DNA from: Rhodospirillales bacterium
Lineage (GTDB): Bacteria > Pseudomonadota > Alphaproteobacteria > Rhodospirillales > Defluviicoccaceae
Assembly: GCA_007694935.1 (NCBI GenBank)
Contig: REES01000064.1
Location: forward strand, 1 to 45,735
Reading direction: 5' to 3'
Length of the DNA stretch: 45,735 nt
Shown piece by piece: positions 25,891 through 35,453 of this stretch; position 1 is the first letter of the stretch, and the number at the start of each line of letters is the position of its first letter. The notes under the pieces were generated by a model. That model was not told the DNA's origin. It saw only the letters and a list, made by a program, of their open reading frames with translations, and ran no database searches. The position numbers and the translations under genes were made by a program.

Positions 25891-26366
25891 GGGGGTTGGG
25901 TGTCCGGTTCCTCCCGCTCCACGGGGGAGCCGAGCGGGATGCGGAAGAACACGGTCTCCATCACCTCCCCGATGGCGAGCTTGCCGGAAACGGCGGCGAC
26001 CAAGGACTCGCCCCGGTCGGCAACGCGCTCGATGGTGACCGCCGGCCCCTCCAGTCGCGGCTCGAACGCAACGATGGCCCGCCGCAAATGGTCGGCCAAT
26101 CGCCGTTCGGCATCGCTGTCGCGGGGCGGAAACAGGCTGAAATCCGGAATACCGTAGTCGATGACCGTACGCGGCCGCCGGGTCAGGGTATCGGCGTCCA
26201 CGGCGATGCGCGTATTCAGCAGGTCCGACAACTCCCGTGCGACCGACTCCATCAGGGCTTCGTGGTGCAGGACGCGGCCGGGCAGGTATGACCCCGCCCG
26301 GCCCTTCGCGCCTTCGGTGAGCCGCTCGAACAAGAGCGCCCGGGCACCGCGAATGGGCCTGGGCAC
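25887..26366 (-). CDS. tssE: T6SS baseplate protein TssE (gp25-like)
   Basis: 159 residues from a GTG start 7 bases after the hcp stop; GAGG precedes it. The phage T4 gp25-like fold shows in ESVARELSDLLNTRIAV, the conserved VIDYGIPDFS and a final acidic-core strand (MKLAIGEVMETVFFRIPL-like). TssE joins baseplate and sheath and provides the nucleus for sheath polymerisation. Confidence 0.92.
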   Translation of the reverse strand: MPRPIRGARALLFERLTEGAKGRAGSYLPGRVLHHEALMESVARELSDLLNTRIAVDADTLTRRPRTVIDYGIPDFSLFPPRDSDAERRLADHLRRAIVAFEPRLEGPAVTIERVADRGESLVAAVSGKLAIGEVMETVFFRIPLGSPVEREEPDTQPP

Positions 26367-26373
26367 AGGCGCC

Positions 26374-26874
26374 TCAACTCACTTCTTCGGTCATCAGGTC
26401 GTGGGTCACCGGTTCATTCCCGCCGGACGTGCCGTCTTCCTGTTTCTGAGGAATGTAATTATATTGCACCTTGCCGTAGTTCAGAGAGACTGTCTCGGTC
26501 GGAACATCCCCACTGCCGCCGCCAATTGAAAAGTTGGAGACGACAACTTTTTCCATGACGATTTCGAGGTATTTGACGGGATTGTTTTCGCCGTCCGCGC
26601 GATAGAGCTGCAGCGTCCCTTTACCGATCTGCTTTCCGCTCCAGCACATCTTGAGAAGATCATCGGACGCCGAGTCGGTGTACTTGGTGAACGAGAGGTC
26701 CGAATGGTTGGCCTGCTCGACCGTGCCGCTGCCCGCGGAACTCCGGGTGGGCGACGTCGGCTGGTTGAAGGAATGGCTCCAGGACAAGACCTGGATTTCC
26801 TTCTCGTGACCCGTTGCGGTGCACTCGCCCTCGATGTCGGGCTCCTCGAATTTCAGGAAGGCATTGATGGCCAT
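26374..26874 (-). CDS. hcp: T6SS tube protein Hcp (TssD)
   Basis: 166 residues, single Hcp1-family domain: FLKFEEPDIEGECTATGHEKEIQVLSWSHSFNQP, then SDLSFTKYTDSASDDLLKMCWSGKQI and NYGKVQYNYIPQKQEDG. Hexamers stack into the inner tube that is expelled on contraction. The codon use is richer in A/T at the 3' end (codons for the YNYIPQKQ stretch) than in its neighbours. The gene is flanked by tssC (34 bases) and tssE (7 bases). Confidence 0.96.
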   Translation of the reverse strand: MAINAFLKFEEPDIEGECTATGHEKEIQVLSWSHSFNQPTSPTRSSAGSGTVEQANHSDLSFTKYTDSASDDLLKMCWSGKQIGKGTLQLYRADGENNPVKYLEIVMEKVVVSNFSIGGGSGDVPTETVSLNYGKVQYNYIPQKQEDGTSGGNEPVTHDLMTEEVS

Positions 26875-26908
26875 GACCTTGGTGTCCTTTCCCTAACAGC
26901 GAGATCGA

Positions 26909-28411
26909 TCAGGCCGCAACCGGAGGCGGCAGTTCCGCCACCAGCCGGATCGATGCGGTCAGTTCCTCCAGCTGGAAATGCGGGCGGAGGAACACGACGG
27001 CGTTGTAGCAACCAGGCTTGCCGGGGATTTCGGTCACGTCCACCCGGGCCTCGCGCAACGGAAACTGGGCCTTGATCGGCTGACCGGCGTCGTCCTTCCC
27101 CAGAACGTAATCGGTGATCCAGGTGTTGAGGAACACCTGGACGTTATCCTTGGTCATGAAGCTGCCCACCTTGTCCCGCATCATCACCTTGATGTAATGG
27201 GCGAAACGCGACGCGTTGAGGACATAGGGGAGCATCGCCGACAGCTGGGCATTAGCATTCGCCTGCGGCAGGTTGTAGAGCTTCGGCTTGTTGGTGGTGT
27301 GGCCGCCGAAGAACGCCGCATAGTCGGTGTTCTTGCAGTGCACCAGGGCGATGAAGCCGAGGTCGTTGAGTTCCTTCTCCCGCCGGTCGGTGATGGCGAT
27401 TTCGGTCGGGCACTTGAGCGCAATGTCGCCTTCGTCGGTGTGGAAGGTGTGGGTGGGCAGGCCCTCCACCTTGCCGCCGCCCTCGACCCCGCGGATTGCG
27501 GCGGTCCAGCCGTACAGCGAAAAGGCATGGGTGATGCGCTGCGCCAGCGTGTAGGCAGCGTTGCCCCACAGATACTTGCCGTGGTCGCGACCATCCACGT
27601 CCTCGACGAAATCGAGCCCCTCCACCGGCACGGTGTCCGGCCCGTACGGCAGGCGCATCAGCACGTGGGGCAGGACCAGGGCCACATAGCGGCTGTCCTC
27701 GCCGGCACGGAACGACCGCCACTTGATCAGCTCCAGGCTCTCGAAAATCTTCGACAGGTCCCTCGGCACGCCCAGTTCGGTGAACCGTTCCATATCGAAC
27801 AGGCCGGGTGCCGCCGCTGCGATGAACGGGGCGTGGGCCGCGGCCGCCACGTGGGAGATCTTGTCCAGGAGCGACATGTCCGGATGGGTGCGACCGAACT
27901 CGAAATCACCAACCAGCACGCTGTAGGGATAGCCGCCGAATGTTCCGTACTCTTCCTCGTAGACTTTCTTGAACAGGGTGCTCTGGTCGAACTCGACGGC
28001 CTTCTCCAGGTCCTTCAAAAGTTCGGCCTTGCTGATGTTGAGCAGCCGCAGCTTGAGCCGGGTGCCGGTTTCCGAGTTCATCACCAGGTAATTGAGGCCA
28101 CGCCAGGACGCTTCCAGCTTCTGGAACTCGGGGTGATGCAAGATCTCGTTAAGCTGTTCGCTCAGCACCTGGTCGATTTTGGCGATCCGCTCCTCGATCT
28201 TGGCATAGCTGTCTGCACCCGGTGCCGCCGTTTTTTCCGGCTCCCTTTCCTCGATCAGCACCTTGTTGACGAATTCATCCAGCATTGCGTAGGCGTAGGC
28301 CCGCTGCGAGGGGTCTCGCGCCAGCTTGCCTTCCTGTACGATCCGCTCGAGCAGCGAACCGCTTTCCGCTGCGGCGGCCGCCGCACCTGCGCCTTCAGTC
28401 TCTGCAGCCAT
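26909..28411 (-). CDS. tssC: T6SS sheath large subunit TssC
   Basis: 500 residues. The N-terminal region ([28 protein letters not shown]) provides the helix recognised by ClpV. The core matches VipB/Tss[64 protein letters not shown] and a C-terminal [20 protein letters not shown] strand. Together with TssB it forms the contractile sheath. Start ATG 28411; an Ala/Glu-rich first 15 residues are non-conserved. Confidence 0.96.
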   Translation of the reverse strand: MAAETEGAGAAAAAAESGSLLERIVQEGKLARDPSQRAYAYAMLDEFVNKVLIEEREPEKTAAPGADSYAKIEERIAKIDQVLSEQLNEILHHPEFQKLEASWRGLNYLVMNSETGTRLKLRLLNISKAELLKDLEKAVEFDQSTLFKKVYEEEYGTFGGYPYSVLVGDFEFGRTHPDMSLLDKISHVAAAAHAPFIAAAAPGLFDMERFTELGVPRDLSKIFESLELIKWRSFRAGEDSRYVALVLPHVLMRLPYGPDTVPVEGLDFVEDVDGRDHGKYLWGNAAYTLAQRITHAFSLYGWTAAIRGVEGGGKVEGLPTHTFHTDEGDIALKCPTEIAITDRREKELNDLGFIALVHCKNTDYAAFFGGHTTNKPKLYNLPQANANAQLSAMLPYVLNASRFAHYIKVMMRDKVGSFMTKDNVQVFLNTWITDYVLGKDDAGQPIKAQFPLREARVDVTEIPGKPGCYNAVVFLRPHFQLEELTASIRLVAELPPPVAA

Positions 28412-28490
28412 GATCGTCTCCCTTGACGGACGCCGCCCGCGCGGCGTCTCCGGTGTTGGCTTTCCTGTGCCTTCCTGTCATGTCACCGGA

Positions 28491-29087
28491 TCAGGTTTCC
28501 GTATCCGGCTTGTCCGTCGCCGCCGGGGCCTCAGCACCGGCACCGGCATCGCCCTCGGCGCCTTCAAGCTGCTTGGCCAACTCGTCCCGGAGGGTGGTCT
28601 GAGCGTCGGCGGTGTTGTCGACCACCTCCTGCAGGAGGGTATCGAGCTCGTCATTGCCATCGAGCTTGGTGAGCAGGTCGCGGAGCGTCTGGCGCTCCTC
28701 ATACAGTTCCTTCAGCGCCGGAATCTGCTTCAGGAACTCGACCGGATTGAAATCGTCCATGTGGCTGAACTGCAGGGCGACTGACATCTCGCTGCCGTCA
28801 TCCTTGAGCCGGTTCGGTACCTTCAGCTTCAGGCGCGGGCCCACCTTTTCAAGGACCTCGTTGAAGTTATCGCGATCGATCTCCACGAACTTGCGGTCCT
28901 TCACCGGCTTGATCGCCTGAACGGACCCGTCGATCTCCACGTCGCGATGTCCGGACAGATCGGACAGAATGCCGACGACGAACGGCAGCTCGATCTTCTC
29001 GATCGCGCCACCGATTTCCACGTCATAGGTGATCTGAACCCGCGGTGGGCGAACCCGGCCCAAGACATGTTGCGTGCTTTCCACCAT
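28491..29087 (-). CDS. tssB: T6SS sheath small subunit TssB
   Basis: 198 residues from the ATG at 29087, which follows AGGAG at a good distance; an upstream in-frame start at 29117 is out of range of that site. RPPRVQITYDVEIGGAIEKIELPFVVGILSDLSG and KDRKFVEIDRDNFNEVLEKVGPRL are diagnostic for TssB/VipA. The last 40 residues are a low-complexity Glu/Ala/Thr tail. It is first in the operon tssB-tssC-hcp-tssEFG-clpV-vgrG, 79 bases before tssC. Confidence 0.95.
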   Translation of the reverse strand: MVESTQHVLGRVRPPRVQITYDVEIGGAIEKIELPFVVGILSDLSGHRDVEIDGSVQAIKPVKDRKFVEIDRDNFNEVLEKVGPRLKLKVPNRLKDDGSEMSVALQFSHMDDFNPVEFLKQIPALKELYEERQTLRDLLTKLDGNDELDTLLQEVVDNTADAQTTLRDELAKQLEGAEGDAGAGAEAPAATDKPDTET

Positions 29088-29244
29088 CAGTGACTCTCCT
29101 CTCCTGCGTCGCGCCAATTCATCTATAATTTCTAACTTCGGCCGTCTCGTGATTGAACGGCAACTCTACAGTCCTGGCATTCAAAAAATCGTTACCCCAA
29201 GGTGAAGGCCGCTTGCCCGCCCAAGTCCCAAACACGGCACGACT
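29088..29244 (-). promoter_or_regulatory. AT-richer leader upstream of tssB
   Basis: The 157 bases between tssA and tssB are less GC-rich than the surroundings and contain runs such as GATTTTTTG and AAATTATAGATG on the minus strand. A TTATAG/TATAGA box lies about 30-40 bases before the tssB start and could be a -10, but no convincing -35 or sigma-54 site was found. A promoter for the sheath operon is likely here. Confidence 0.35.
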
Positions 29245-30405
29245 TTATTTCCGATCCGATAAACCCAGGATCTCGAACAACGCCGAGACATCCTTGCCGC
29301 CGTGGGTCATCTCCAGGATCAACGCCGGCAGCGGCAGGTTGCCCCAGGCAATGGCGCGCCGGATCAGATACGGGGTCGGGCTGTGCGGCTCGCTCCGGGC
29401 GAGGTAATCGGCGACCTCCGCCAACCGGCGATAGGCCTCCTCCCGGCTGCAGATCGGCCCGGCCGCGGAGGGCGTCGACACCGCCGGCCCGCTTGCGCTG
29501 TCGGCCTCCAAGTCGGGCCGCTCCCGTTCGGCTTCGTCACGCGGGGTCGCCTGCTCAAGCTGTCCCATCAGCTCGCCTCGCTCCGTCAGGACCGTGCGGA
29601 TAAAGCCGCCTATATCGTCGACAGCATCCCTCAGTCGCCCCAGCCCGGGCCCATCCCGACCGCACTGCTCTTGCAGCGCCTGGTCGAGTTCATCGAGAGC
29701 GCGGCGGCCGTCCTCGAGGTGTCGGAGACGATCCTTGAACACATCCGAACTGGTGGCGGCCACCGCCGCATTGAACTGTGCCAAAGTCACCAGTCCCCGC
29801 TTCTCCGCCTTCTCCGCCGACTTCGCATCGCGCAGCCGGGTCACCTCGTGGCGCTGCGCGTTGAGGTAGTCAGTCCAGGAATGGCTCTCGACCGTGATGG
29901 CACCGGCGCGGGTTATCGGCAGCCGGAACAGGCTCGCCGGCAGCTTGTCATTGATCCATTGCACCGGGGCCAGCCGCGGCGACGGATCGTCACCATCAAA
30001 CTCGGGAAACAGATGGGGCCAGAAGCGGCGGCAGAGTTCGGCCATGAGGTTAAGACCCGGCGCCAAGCCGGCGAAGCCGTCACGCCGCACCAGGGCTTCC
30101 GCCAGCCATGCCGCGACCTGAAGGTCCTTGGACCGGTGGGACAGGGTGTCGACGCAGAGGTCAACCACCTCATCCCAATCCGCCTGCTTGAGATCATGCT
30201 GCCAAATCCCCTGCGGCAGGTTCGGGTTGTCCTCCCGACGAGCCTCCTGGATGCGATCGTAATCCCCTTCATAACGCACCGAGACACCGGCGGGACGTTC
30301 CCCCGCCAACGGCGCCAGGATTGCGTCCGCATCGGGCAGCCGCGCGCCTCCGCCCGTTATCGGAGACGCAGGTTGGCGCAAATCCCGGACAGCCTCAGCC
30401 GGCAT
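29245..30405 (-). CDS. tssA: T6SS assembly/cap protein TssA
   Basis: 386 residues. An ImpA-type N-terminal domain covers about 25-230: DADAILAPLAGERPAGVSVRYEGDYDRI, then DWDEVVDLCVDTLSHRSKDLQVAAWLAEALVRRDGFAGL, a strongly conserved TssA block. An acidic linker separates it from a C-terminal segment with SPTPYLIRRAIAWGNLPLPALILEM, seen in short TssA proteins. TssA primes baseplate and tail assembly and may cap the growing sheath. It is a single-gene unit between tssM (127-base gap) and tssB (157-base gap). The upstream gap is AT-richer and holds a perfect GGGGTACCCC palindrome at 30432-30441. Confidence 0.92.
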   Translation of the reverse strand: MPAEAVRDLRQPASPITGGGARLPDADAILAPLAGERPAGVSVRYEGDYDRIQEARREDNPNLPQGIWQHDLKQADWDEVVDLCVDTLSHRSKDLQVAAWLAEALVRRDGFAGLAPGLNLMAELCRRFWPHLFPEFDGDDPSPRLAPVQWINDKLPASLFRLPITRAGAITVESHSWTDYLNAQRHEVTRLRDAKSAEKAEKRGLVTLAQFNAAVAATSSDVFKDRLRHLEDGRRALDELDQALQEQCGRDGPGLGRLRDAVDDIGGFIRTVLTERGELMGQLEQATPRDEAERERPDLEADSASGPAVSTPSAAGPICSREEAYRRLAEVADYLARSEPHSPTPYLIRRAIAWGNLPLPALILEMTHGGKDVSALFEILGLSDRK

Positions 30406-30532
30406 GGCCCAAACATCCCTCTACGCCAATAGGGGTACCCCAAAATAACATAAATCCACCCTTCGACGCAGTCATTGAATAGCCTTACCCGCTCCCGTTG
30501 GCATCGCTTGGGCGCATGCCGCCGATTTCCCT

Positions 30533-33500
30533 CTACGGCGCCGGGGCCGCCGCCGGGAATACCGGCAGGTCCAGAGGCTGTCGCTGCTCCGGCTGGCCCG
30601 GCTCCCGGATCAGCGCGGTAAAACCGATGTTCATGTACACCCGGGCCCGGTCGGGCGCCGTCACGCCGCCGCGGGCGGCTTCCGGGTTGCGCTGCAACGG
30701 CACTTCCAGCTCGATGACGCTGCCCTGCTGATCCGACAGCGCCGCCATGCGGGTCCGGTCCGGGGTGTGCGCGGCAACCAGCGACAGCAGCGCCCACGGG
30801 TCGGTGTAGGAAAAGGTGGCGACAGTGTCTCGGACGACAGGGCCGGCGGTTCCGCTGGGAGCTGGGATCTGGGGCGCATTGCGCGCCCAGCGCAGCGACA
30901 CCCGGACCGGCTCGCCGAAGGTCCAGGTGATGGTGGGTGCGGCCTGGAACGAGGACACCCGCCGGTCCGCCACCTGGACCACCCACTCCAGGACCTGGCT
31001 GCCGCCCTGATCCTGGCCTGGGTTGGTGCGGAAGGCGAGGTCCAACTCGTAGCTGAGTGGCATATCCACGTCCGGCGCCGCCAGCATCGGGGCCAGCGCC
31101 TCCCGGACCGCCGCCAACTGGCTCAAGAAGGCCGCGGCCGCACGGGCGCGCGCGCCTTCCCCCAACTGCGAGCGTGCGGTCTCGGCCTCGGCGTCGAACT
31201 GGGCGAAGAAGCGCCGAACCTGGCCCGGATCGGCGCGGGTCGCCCTGAGCGCGGCCGCAGGGTCCACCCCAGGACCGAGCCCCACGAAGGGAAACCGTCC
31301 GGCCAAACGCTGGTTGAAATCGTCCCGGATCACGTCGTAGGCGGTCAACGCCTGCTGCTGCTGGACGCCGGCACAGCGGCTCGCCAGCGCCCGACGCAAC
31401 GCCTGTTCCTGCTCTTCGAAGTAGTCGCGGGGCCGGCCGACCACCTGCGTCCGTTCCCGGCAGTTATCCAGGGTGATCTCAGCCATGCCCTCGAGGATGA
31501 AGCGTTCCAGTTGACGCAGGCTGTTGCGCGGCTGGTTCTGGTCGTAGCCATCCAGCGCTGCGATGATCCCGCTCCATCGTGCCAGCCCATCGCCCACCAG
31601 GCGCTGCGGGCGGGTGCCGGCGGCCGTTCCCACCACCGGCCGACCGCCGCTGAGATAGGTCACCAGCGGCTGTGCCAAGTCCCGGGCGAGGAAATCCATG
31701 AAGTCCCGTGGCAATGCCAGCATGCCGGCGAGATCGGCCAGAGAAGCAGCACCGAAGCTGATGGCCGCTACCGGCTGCACGCCATCCCACCAGGAGAACG
31801 TCGGGTCCAGGGGCTGATACGGTGAGGTCACCATCAACACCCGGTCAATCTCCTCGAGAAGGCGTGTCGCCTGCTGGATGGCGAGACCGTCCAGGGCTGC
31901 CGCCACGCCATCGAGGCCGATCTGCCGCCAGCTGTCCCTGAGACGGGACAGCAGGGGCTCGGCAGCCGCAAAGTTCCGGACCTCGGCCCGCAACGCAGCC
32001 TCTCCCGTTCCACCCGGCATCGGCCGGGCCCCCTGCGCCAGCGCGGCCTGCGCGTGCCGGCAGATGCGGTCCAGGGCGAGATCCCGGGCGATCACCTTCG
32101 CCACCAGGCAGTCCGGCGTGATGCATCCGTCGGCGCCGTCGACCGCGGCACCGTTGTCGCGAACGCGCAGCCGGCCGAGTTCGCGGCTGGCGAACACCAG
32201 GTAGCTTTCCGCCTGGACCATGGCCTGCTGCAGGATCGGCGGCTCCCAACGCTGGCGCCGTCCCGGTTCGGCGATGGCCGGTGGCGCCGCCGGCACATCG
32301 GTCATGAACGGTTGCCGGAACAAGGCTTCCAGGGCGTCCCGCAGGGCCAGCAGCGCCGGCGACACGGTCCACCGGCCATCGTCCTCTGAAATTCGCAACA
32401 CCGGCTCGCCGGCAAACCGGGCCGCCGCCAGCTCGGCCCGGCCGATGGCGCGAGCGTTATCCACGATCGTCCGCAGGTGATCGGCAAACGGCTCCGAGAC
32501 AAAATCGAGCGCGCGTATCCGAACCATCACCTGGCTGAACGTCGGATCCGGGTCGGCCACGCCGGGATCGAGCCATAGCGACCGGTCGCCGGCAAGCTCG
32601 TCCCGGATCACCTGAAGATTGCGGCGGAGCGCTTCCGCCTTATGGGTGGGGGCCGCCACCATGCCCGACACCGGGGCGGGGCACGCGACGCCGGGCGTTC
32701 CGGGTCGGCCTTCGATGATCTGGCGGGCTGCCTCTTCCAGGTCTGTCGCCGCCGTGGCCAAGGAGCCTTGAGGATAGCGAAGCCAAGCCGCCTGCGCGAT
32801 CACATCTTCCAGCATGTTTTCGAAGTAGGTCGCCGCCCTCGGAGCCGGCACCCGTACATTGCGGAGCGCCTTCTCGTACAAGGCCCGGTTCTCGCGGAAC
32901 CCGGGCGGCAAGGCCTTGCCGAGCGCATAGCTGATCAGGTCGGCGAGGTCGTCGATGCTCTGGGTGCGCGGCAGCCCTTCGAATGCCTCCACGGCCTCCG
33001 AGTAACGGCTGAGGCCGGACGCAAGCCCGGACATCGCCCGCTCCACACGTTCCGAGGGCGGAACCGGTGTGCCCCCGTCTGGAGCCCGAAGCTGCCGGTC
33101 GACGCCTTCGAGCACCTCGTTGAGGCGGTAGGACAGGCCGATGCGCACCGCAACGAGAACGCTGGTCTCGTAGCCGACGCCGATCGCTCGCTCCACCCGT
33201 CGGTCGGCGCCGGTCAGCATCGACGTCGGCGCCGCCCAGGATTCGACCGATGTGACTTGCAGGCGGCTCATGGCGGCGAGCACCTGGAACGCGGCGTCGG
33301 CCACCTGATCCAGGTCGAGATCGGCCATGGCCGCCCGTTGCCGCTCCTGGCTGACGCGGTCCACCTGGCGATCGAGGGTATCCACGAGCTGCCGCGCACT
33401 GGTGATGCGCCCGGCGGTGCCGGCCACGACCACCGTGCCGATCAGGGCAAGGACCAGAACCGCGGCAAGCGCGCCCTGAGCGATCCGCACCCGCCGGTGA

Positions 33501-34672
33501 CGGACGGTCAGGGCCCCCGCGGCAGGGCGGGCAAGCTGATACTCCCGAAACACCTTGTCGGCGAACAGACCACGAACAAACGCGGTGCGTACCGCCGCCG
33601 GCCCCGGTTCGGCAGCCCTGGCCCCGTCGGGTTCGGACCATGCCACCCCCCCCTCGGGCGCGGTGGTCCCGGTCAGGTAGAAGCCGCGGAACAGAAACGC
33701 CTCGTGATAGGCGCTGGTGCGAAGCATGCCGGTCAGCAGAATGCGGAGCGGCTCACGCAGCCGTCGGACCTGCCCCGGGAACAGGAACACCGCGTCCGCG
33801 GCATCAGGATCATCCAGCCGCATCAGCACCTGAAGTTGCAGGGCGGTGAGATCCTGCACCAGATGGTCGATGCCGTCATCGATCCATTGCGGCGCATAGG
33901 CGGTATCCAGGGCGAAGGGCACCGACCAGCCGAGCACGTCGTCGCGGGCATGCTCCGGCAAGGCGGCAGCCAGTTCCCGGAATCCATCAACCTGCTCGCA
34001 CCCGGTGAGCATAACGTAGATCGGCACGCGCAGACCGGTGAGCCGCTGGACCGACCAGATCAGTTCATAGAGCTGGCCACCGGCGGCGCTGAGCTTGTCG
34101 GGAGTCAATGCGTTGGGGCCGAGCAGATCCGCCACCGGCAGCGCGATCACCAAGCCGTCAAGCGGACGTTCCGGCCGGCTGAGGCGGATGCTGCGGACCA
34201 GGGTACTCCAGCGCTCGTTCCACCCTCGGGAGGACAGCAGCCCCTCGTCCACATCAACGATGGCGCCGTCATGGGTGAACCGGAAGGTGCAGTTCAGGCC
34301 GATCACCGGCGCCATGGCGCCGCCGCCGGCATGATCCAGCTCCAGGCTGGCGATGGCATCCGATGCCCGGGCCCCCTGGAGGCTGACCAAAGCCACCCAC
34401 GGCACCCCGTACGGGTGGTCACGGGTCCCCGTCAGACCCTCGAGGCGGGTCATCGCCGCCTGGACGCCGCTGCGGGCCGCCTCGGCAACCGGGCGGGACG
34501 TCCCGTCCGGTTGATCCGCTCCCGTCTCCATCTGAGCGCCGTCCGCCGTCTCCGGCTTCGCGGCGTCGGTCCGACGCCGCCAGGCAAAGATCGACACCCC
34601 CGCCACCACGACCACCAGCAGCACGGCCAACGCCAGGATGATCCACGGGAGCCATGATCCGAGGCCGGTCAC
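30533..34672 (-). CDS. tssM: T6SS membrane-complex protein TssM (IcmF), degenerate NTPase
   Basis: 1379 residues from a GTG start. One N-terminal membrane helix (8-30) and a second at about 395-420 are seen; the usual first hairpin pair is reduced to one helix. The IcmF domain follows the family in RPLDGLVIALPVADLL and LTGLRVPIYVMLTGCEQVDGF. However, the nucleotide-binding loop is SLQGARASD where family members have GxPGxGKT, and the DTAGRY motif reads VDVDEGLL. The long C-terminal part is periplasmic and should bind TssJ. The gene follows tssL by 13 bases. NTP binding is probably lost; in several systems it is known to be dispensable. Confidence 0.92.
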   Translation of the reverse strand: MTGLGSWLPWIILALAVLLVVVVAGVSIFAWRRRTDAAKPETADGAQMETGADQPDGTSRPVAEAARSGVQAAMTRLEGLTGTRDHPYGVPWVALVSLQGARASDAIASLELDHAGGGAMAPVIGLNCTFRFTHDGAIVDVDEGLLSSRGWNERWSTLVRSIRLSRPERPLDGLVIALPVADLLGPNALTPDKLSAAGGQLYELIWSVQRLTGLRVPIYVMLTGCEQVDGFRELAAALPEHARDDVLGWSVPFALDTAYAPQWIDDGIDHLVQDLTALQLQVLMRLDDPDAADAVFLFPGQVRRLREPLRILLTGMLRTSAYHEAFLFRGFYLTGTTAPEGGVAWSEPDGARAAEPGPAAVRTAFVRGLFADKVFREYQLARPAAGALTVRHRRVRIAQGALAAVLVLALIGTVVVAGTAGRITSARQLVDTLDRQVDRVSQERQRAAMADLDLDQVADAAFQVLAAMSRLQVTSVESWAAPTSMLTGADRRVERAIGVGYETSVLVAVRIGLSYRLNEVLEGVDRQLRAPDGGTPVPPSERVERAMSGLASGLSRYSEAVEAFEGLPRTQSIDDLADLISYALGKALPPGFRENRALYEKALRNVRVPAPRAATYFENMLEDVIAQAAWLRYPQGSLATAATDLEEAARQIIEGRPGTPGVACPAPVSGMVAAPTHKAEALRRNLQVIRDELAGDRSLWLDPGVADPDPTFSQVMVRIRALDFVSEPFADHLRTIVDNARAIGRAELAAARFAGEPVLRISEDDGRWTVSPALLALRDALEALFRQPFMTDVPAAPPAIAEPGRRQRWEPPILQQAMVQAESYLVFASRELGRLRVRDNGAAVDGADGCITPDCLVAKVIARDLALDRICRHAQAALAQGARPMPGGTGEAALRAEVRNFAAAEPLLSRLRDSWRQIGLDGVAAALDGLAIQQATRLLEEIDRVLMVTSPYQPLDPTFSWWDGVQPVAAISFGAASLADLAGMLALPRDFMDFLARDLAQPLVTYLSGGRPVVGTAAGTRPQRLVGDGLARWSGIIAALDGYDQNQPRNSLRQLERFILEGMAEITLDNCRERTQVVGRPRDYFEEQEQALRRALASRCAGVQQQQALTAYDVIRDDFNQRLAGRFPFVGLGPGVDPAAALRATRADPGQVRRFFAQFDAEAETARSQLGEGARARAAAAFLSQLAAVREALAPMLAAPDVDMPLSYELDLAFRTNPGQDQGGSQVLEWVVQVADRRVSSFQAAPTITWTFGEPVRVSLRWARNAPQIPAPSGTAGPVVRDTVATFSYTDPWALLSLVAAHTPDRTRMAALSDQQGSVIELEVPLQRNPEAARGGVTAPDRARVYMNIGFTALIREPGQPEQRQPLDLPVFPAAAPAP

Positions 34673-34685
34673 CGTCGGGCTGCCC

Positions 34686-35453
34686 TCACCGAGACGGCTC
34701 GACGCGCGTGGTCTCGCCGGCGGCGATGCGGTCCGCCGTGGCGAGCAGCGAGCCGGTCGCCGACCACCAGATCAGATGGCTGGCGATCAGGTAGATGACG
34801 ATCGACGCCCCGACCGCCGCGACCCACGGCGCCAGGCGCGGCAGCCGACGAAGGCGGCCGGCATCCAATGCCGGACCGAGCGCCCCGGACATCAAGGTCT
34901 GCCAGTCCACCTTCGGGTCGAAGGGCCGGCCGAACACCCCGGCATAGAGCCGTTCCTTCAGGCGGGCGATCTCCCCGGCATGATCGGAACCGCGACAGCG
35001 GCCGCGAAACCCCAGCAACAACGCCAGCAATATCGCCGCCGCGACGTCCTTTTGCCCGGACTGACGCCCCGAGGCCAAGTCTTCACCGGCATCCAGCACC
35101 CGGTCGCCGGCCTCCCGACTGCCGTACACCGCTTCCTCGAGCAGGGTGGAGGACCACACGCGCCGGCCTTCCCACTCCACCATGTGCAACAACACCTCAT
35201 CGGCGGTGGCAGCCATGACGTAACCGATGTCCATGTCGCCGCGATCCCGCCGGCGGTGGAAGCCGAGATCGGCCAACGATCGCCGCAAGCGCGCGAACAC
35301 CGGACGCACCACCGCGTCCGGCGCGCTGTCCTCATCCTCCCGGCGCCGGGCGCCCGACAGGATCTGGGCCTTGACATCGGCGAGTTCGGCGTAGAACACG
35401 CGAAACTGCTCCAAAGCCCGCCGGACCTCAGGCGAAGCCGCCGACTGCGTCAT
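34686..35453 (-). CDS. tssL: T6SS membrane-complex protein TssL (DotU)
   Basis: 255 residues from ATG 35453, overlapping the tssK stop (ATGA). The cytoplasmic hook domain shows ARLRRSLADLGF, AATADEVLLHMVEWEGRRVWSSTLLEEAVYG and a helical bundle with LLALLLGFRG. One membrane helix at about 207-229 (PWVAAVGASIVIYLIASHLIWW) is followed by only about 25 residues. It lacks the OmpA-like peptidoglycan-binding domain carried by many TssL proteins, so wall anchoring must come from elsewhere, perhaps the SPOR protein of the same operon. Confidence 0.93.
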   Translation of the reverse strand: MTQSAASPEVRRALEQFRVFYAELADVKAQILSGARRREDEDSAPDAVVRPVFARLRRSLADLGFHRRRDRGDMDIGYVMAATADEVLLHMVEWEGRRVWSSTLLEEAVYGSREAGDRVLDAGEDLASGRQSGQKDVAAAILLALLLGFRGRCRGSDHAGEIARLKERLYAGVFGRPFDPKVDWQTLMSGALGPALDAGRLRRLPRLAPWVAAVGASIVIYLIASHLIWWSATGSLLATADRIAAGETTRVEPSR

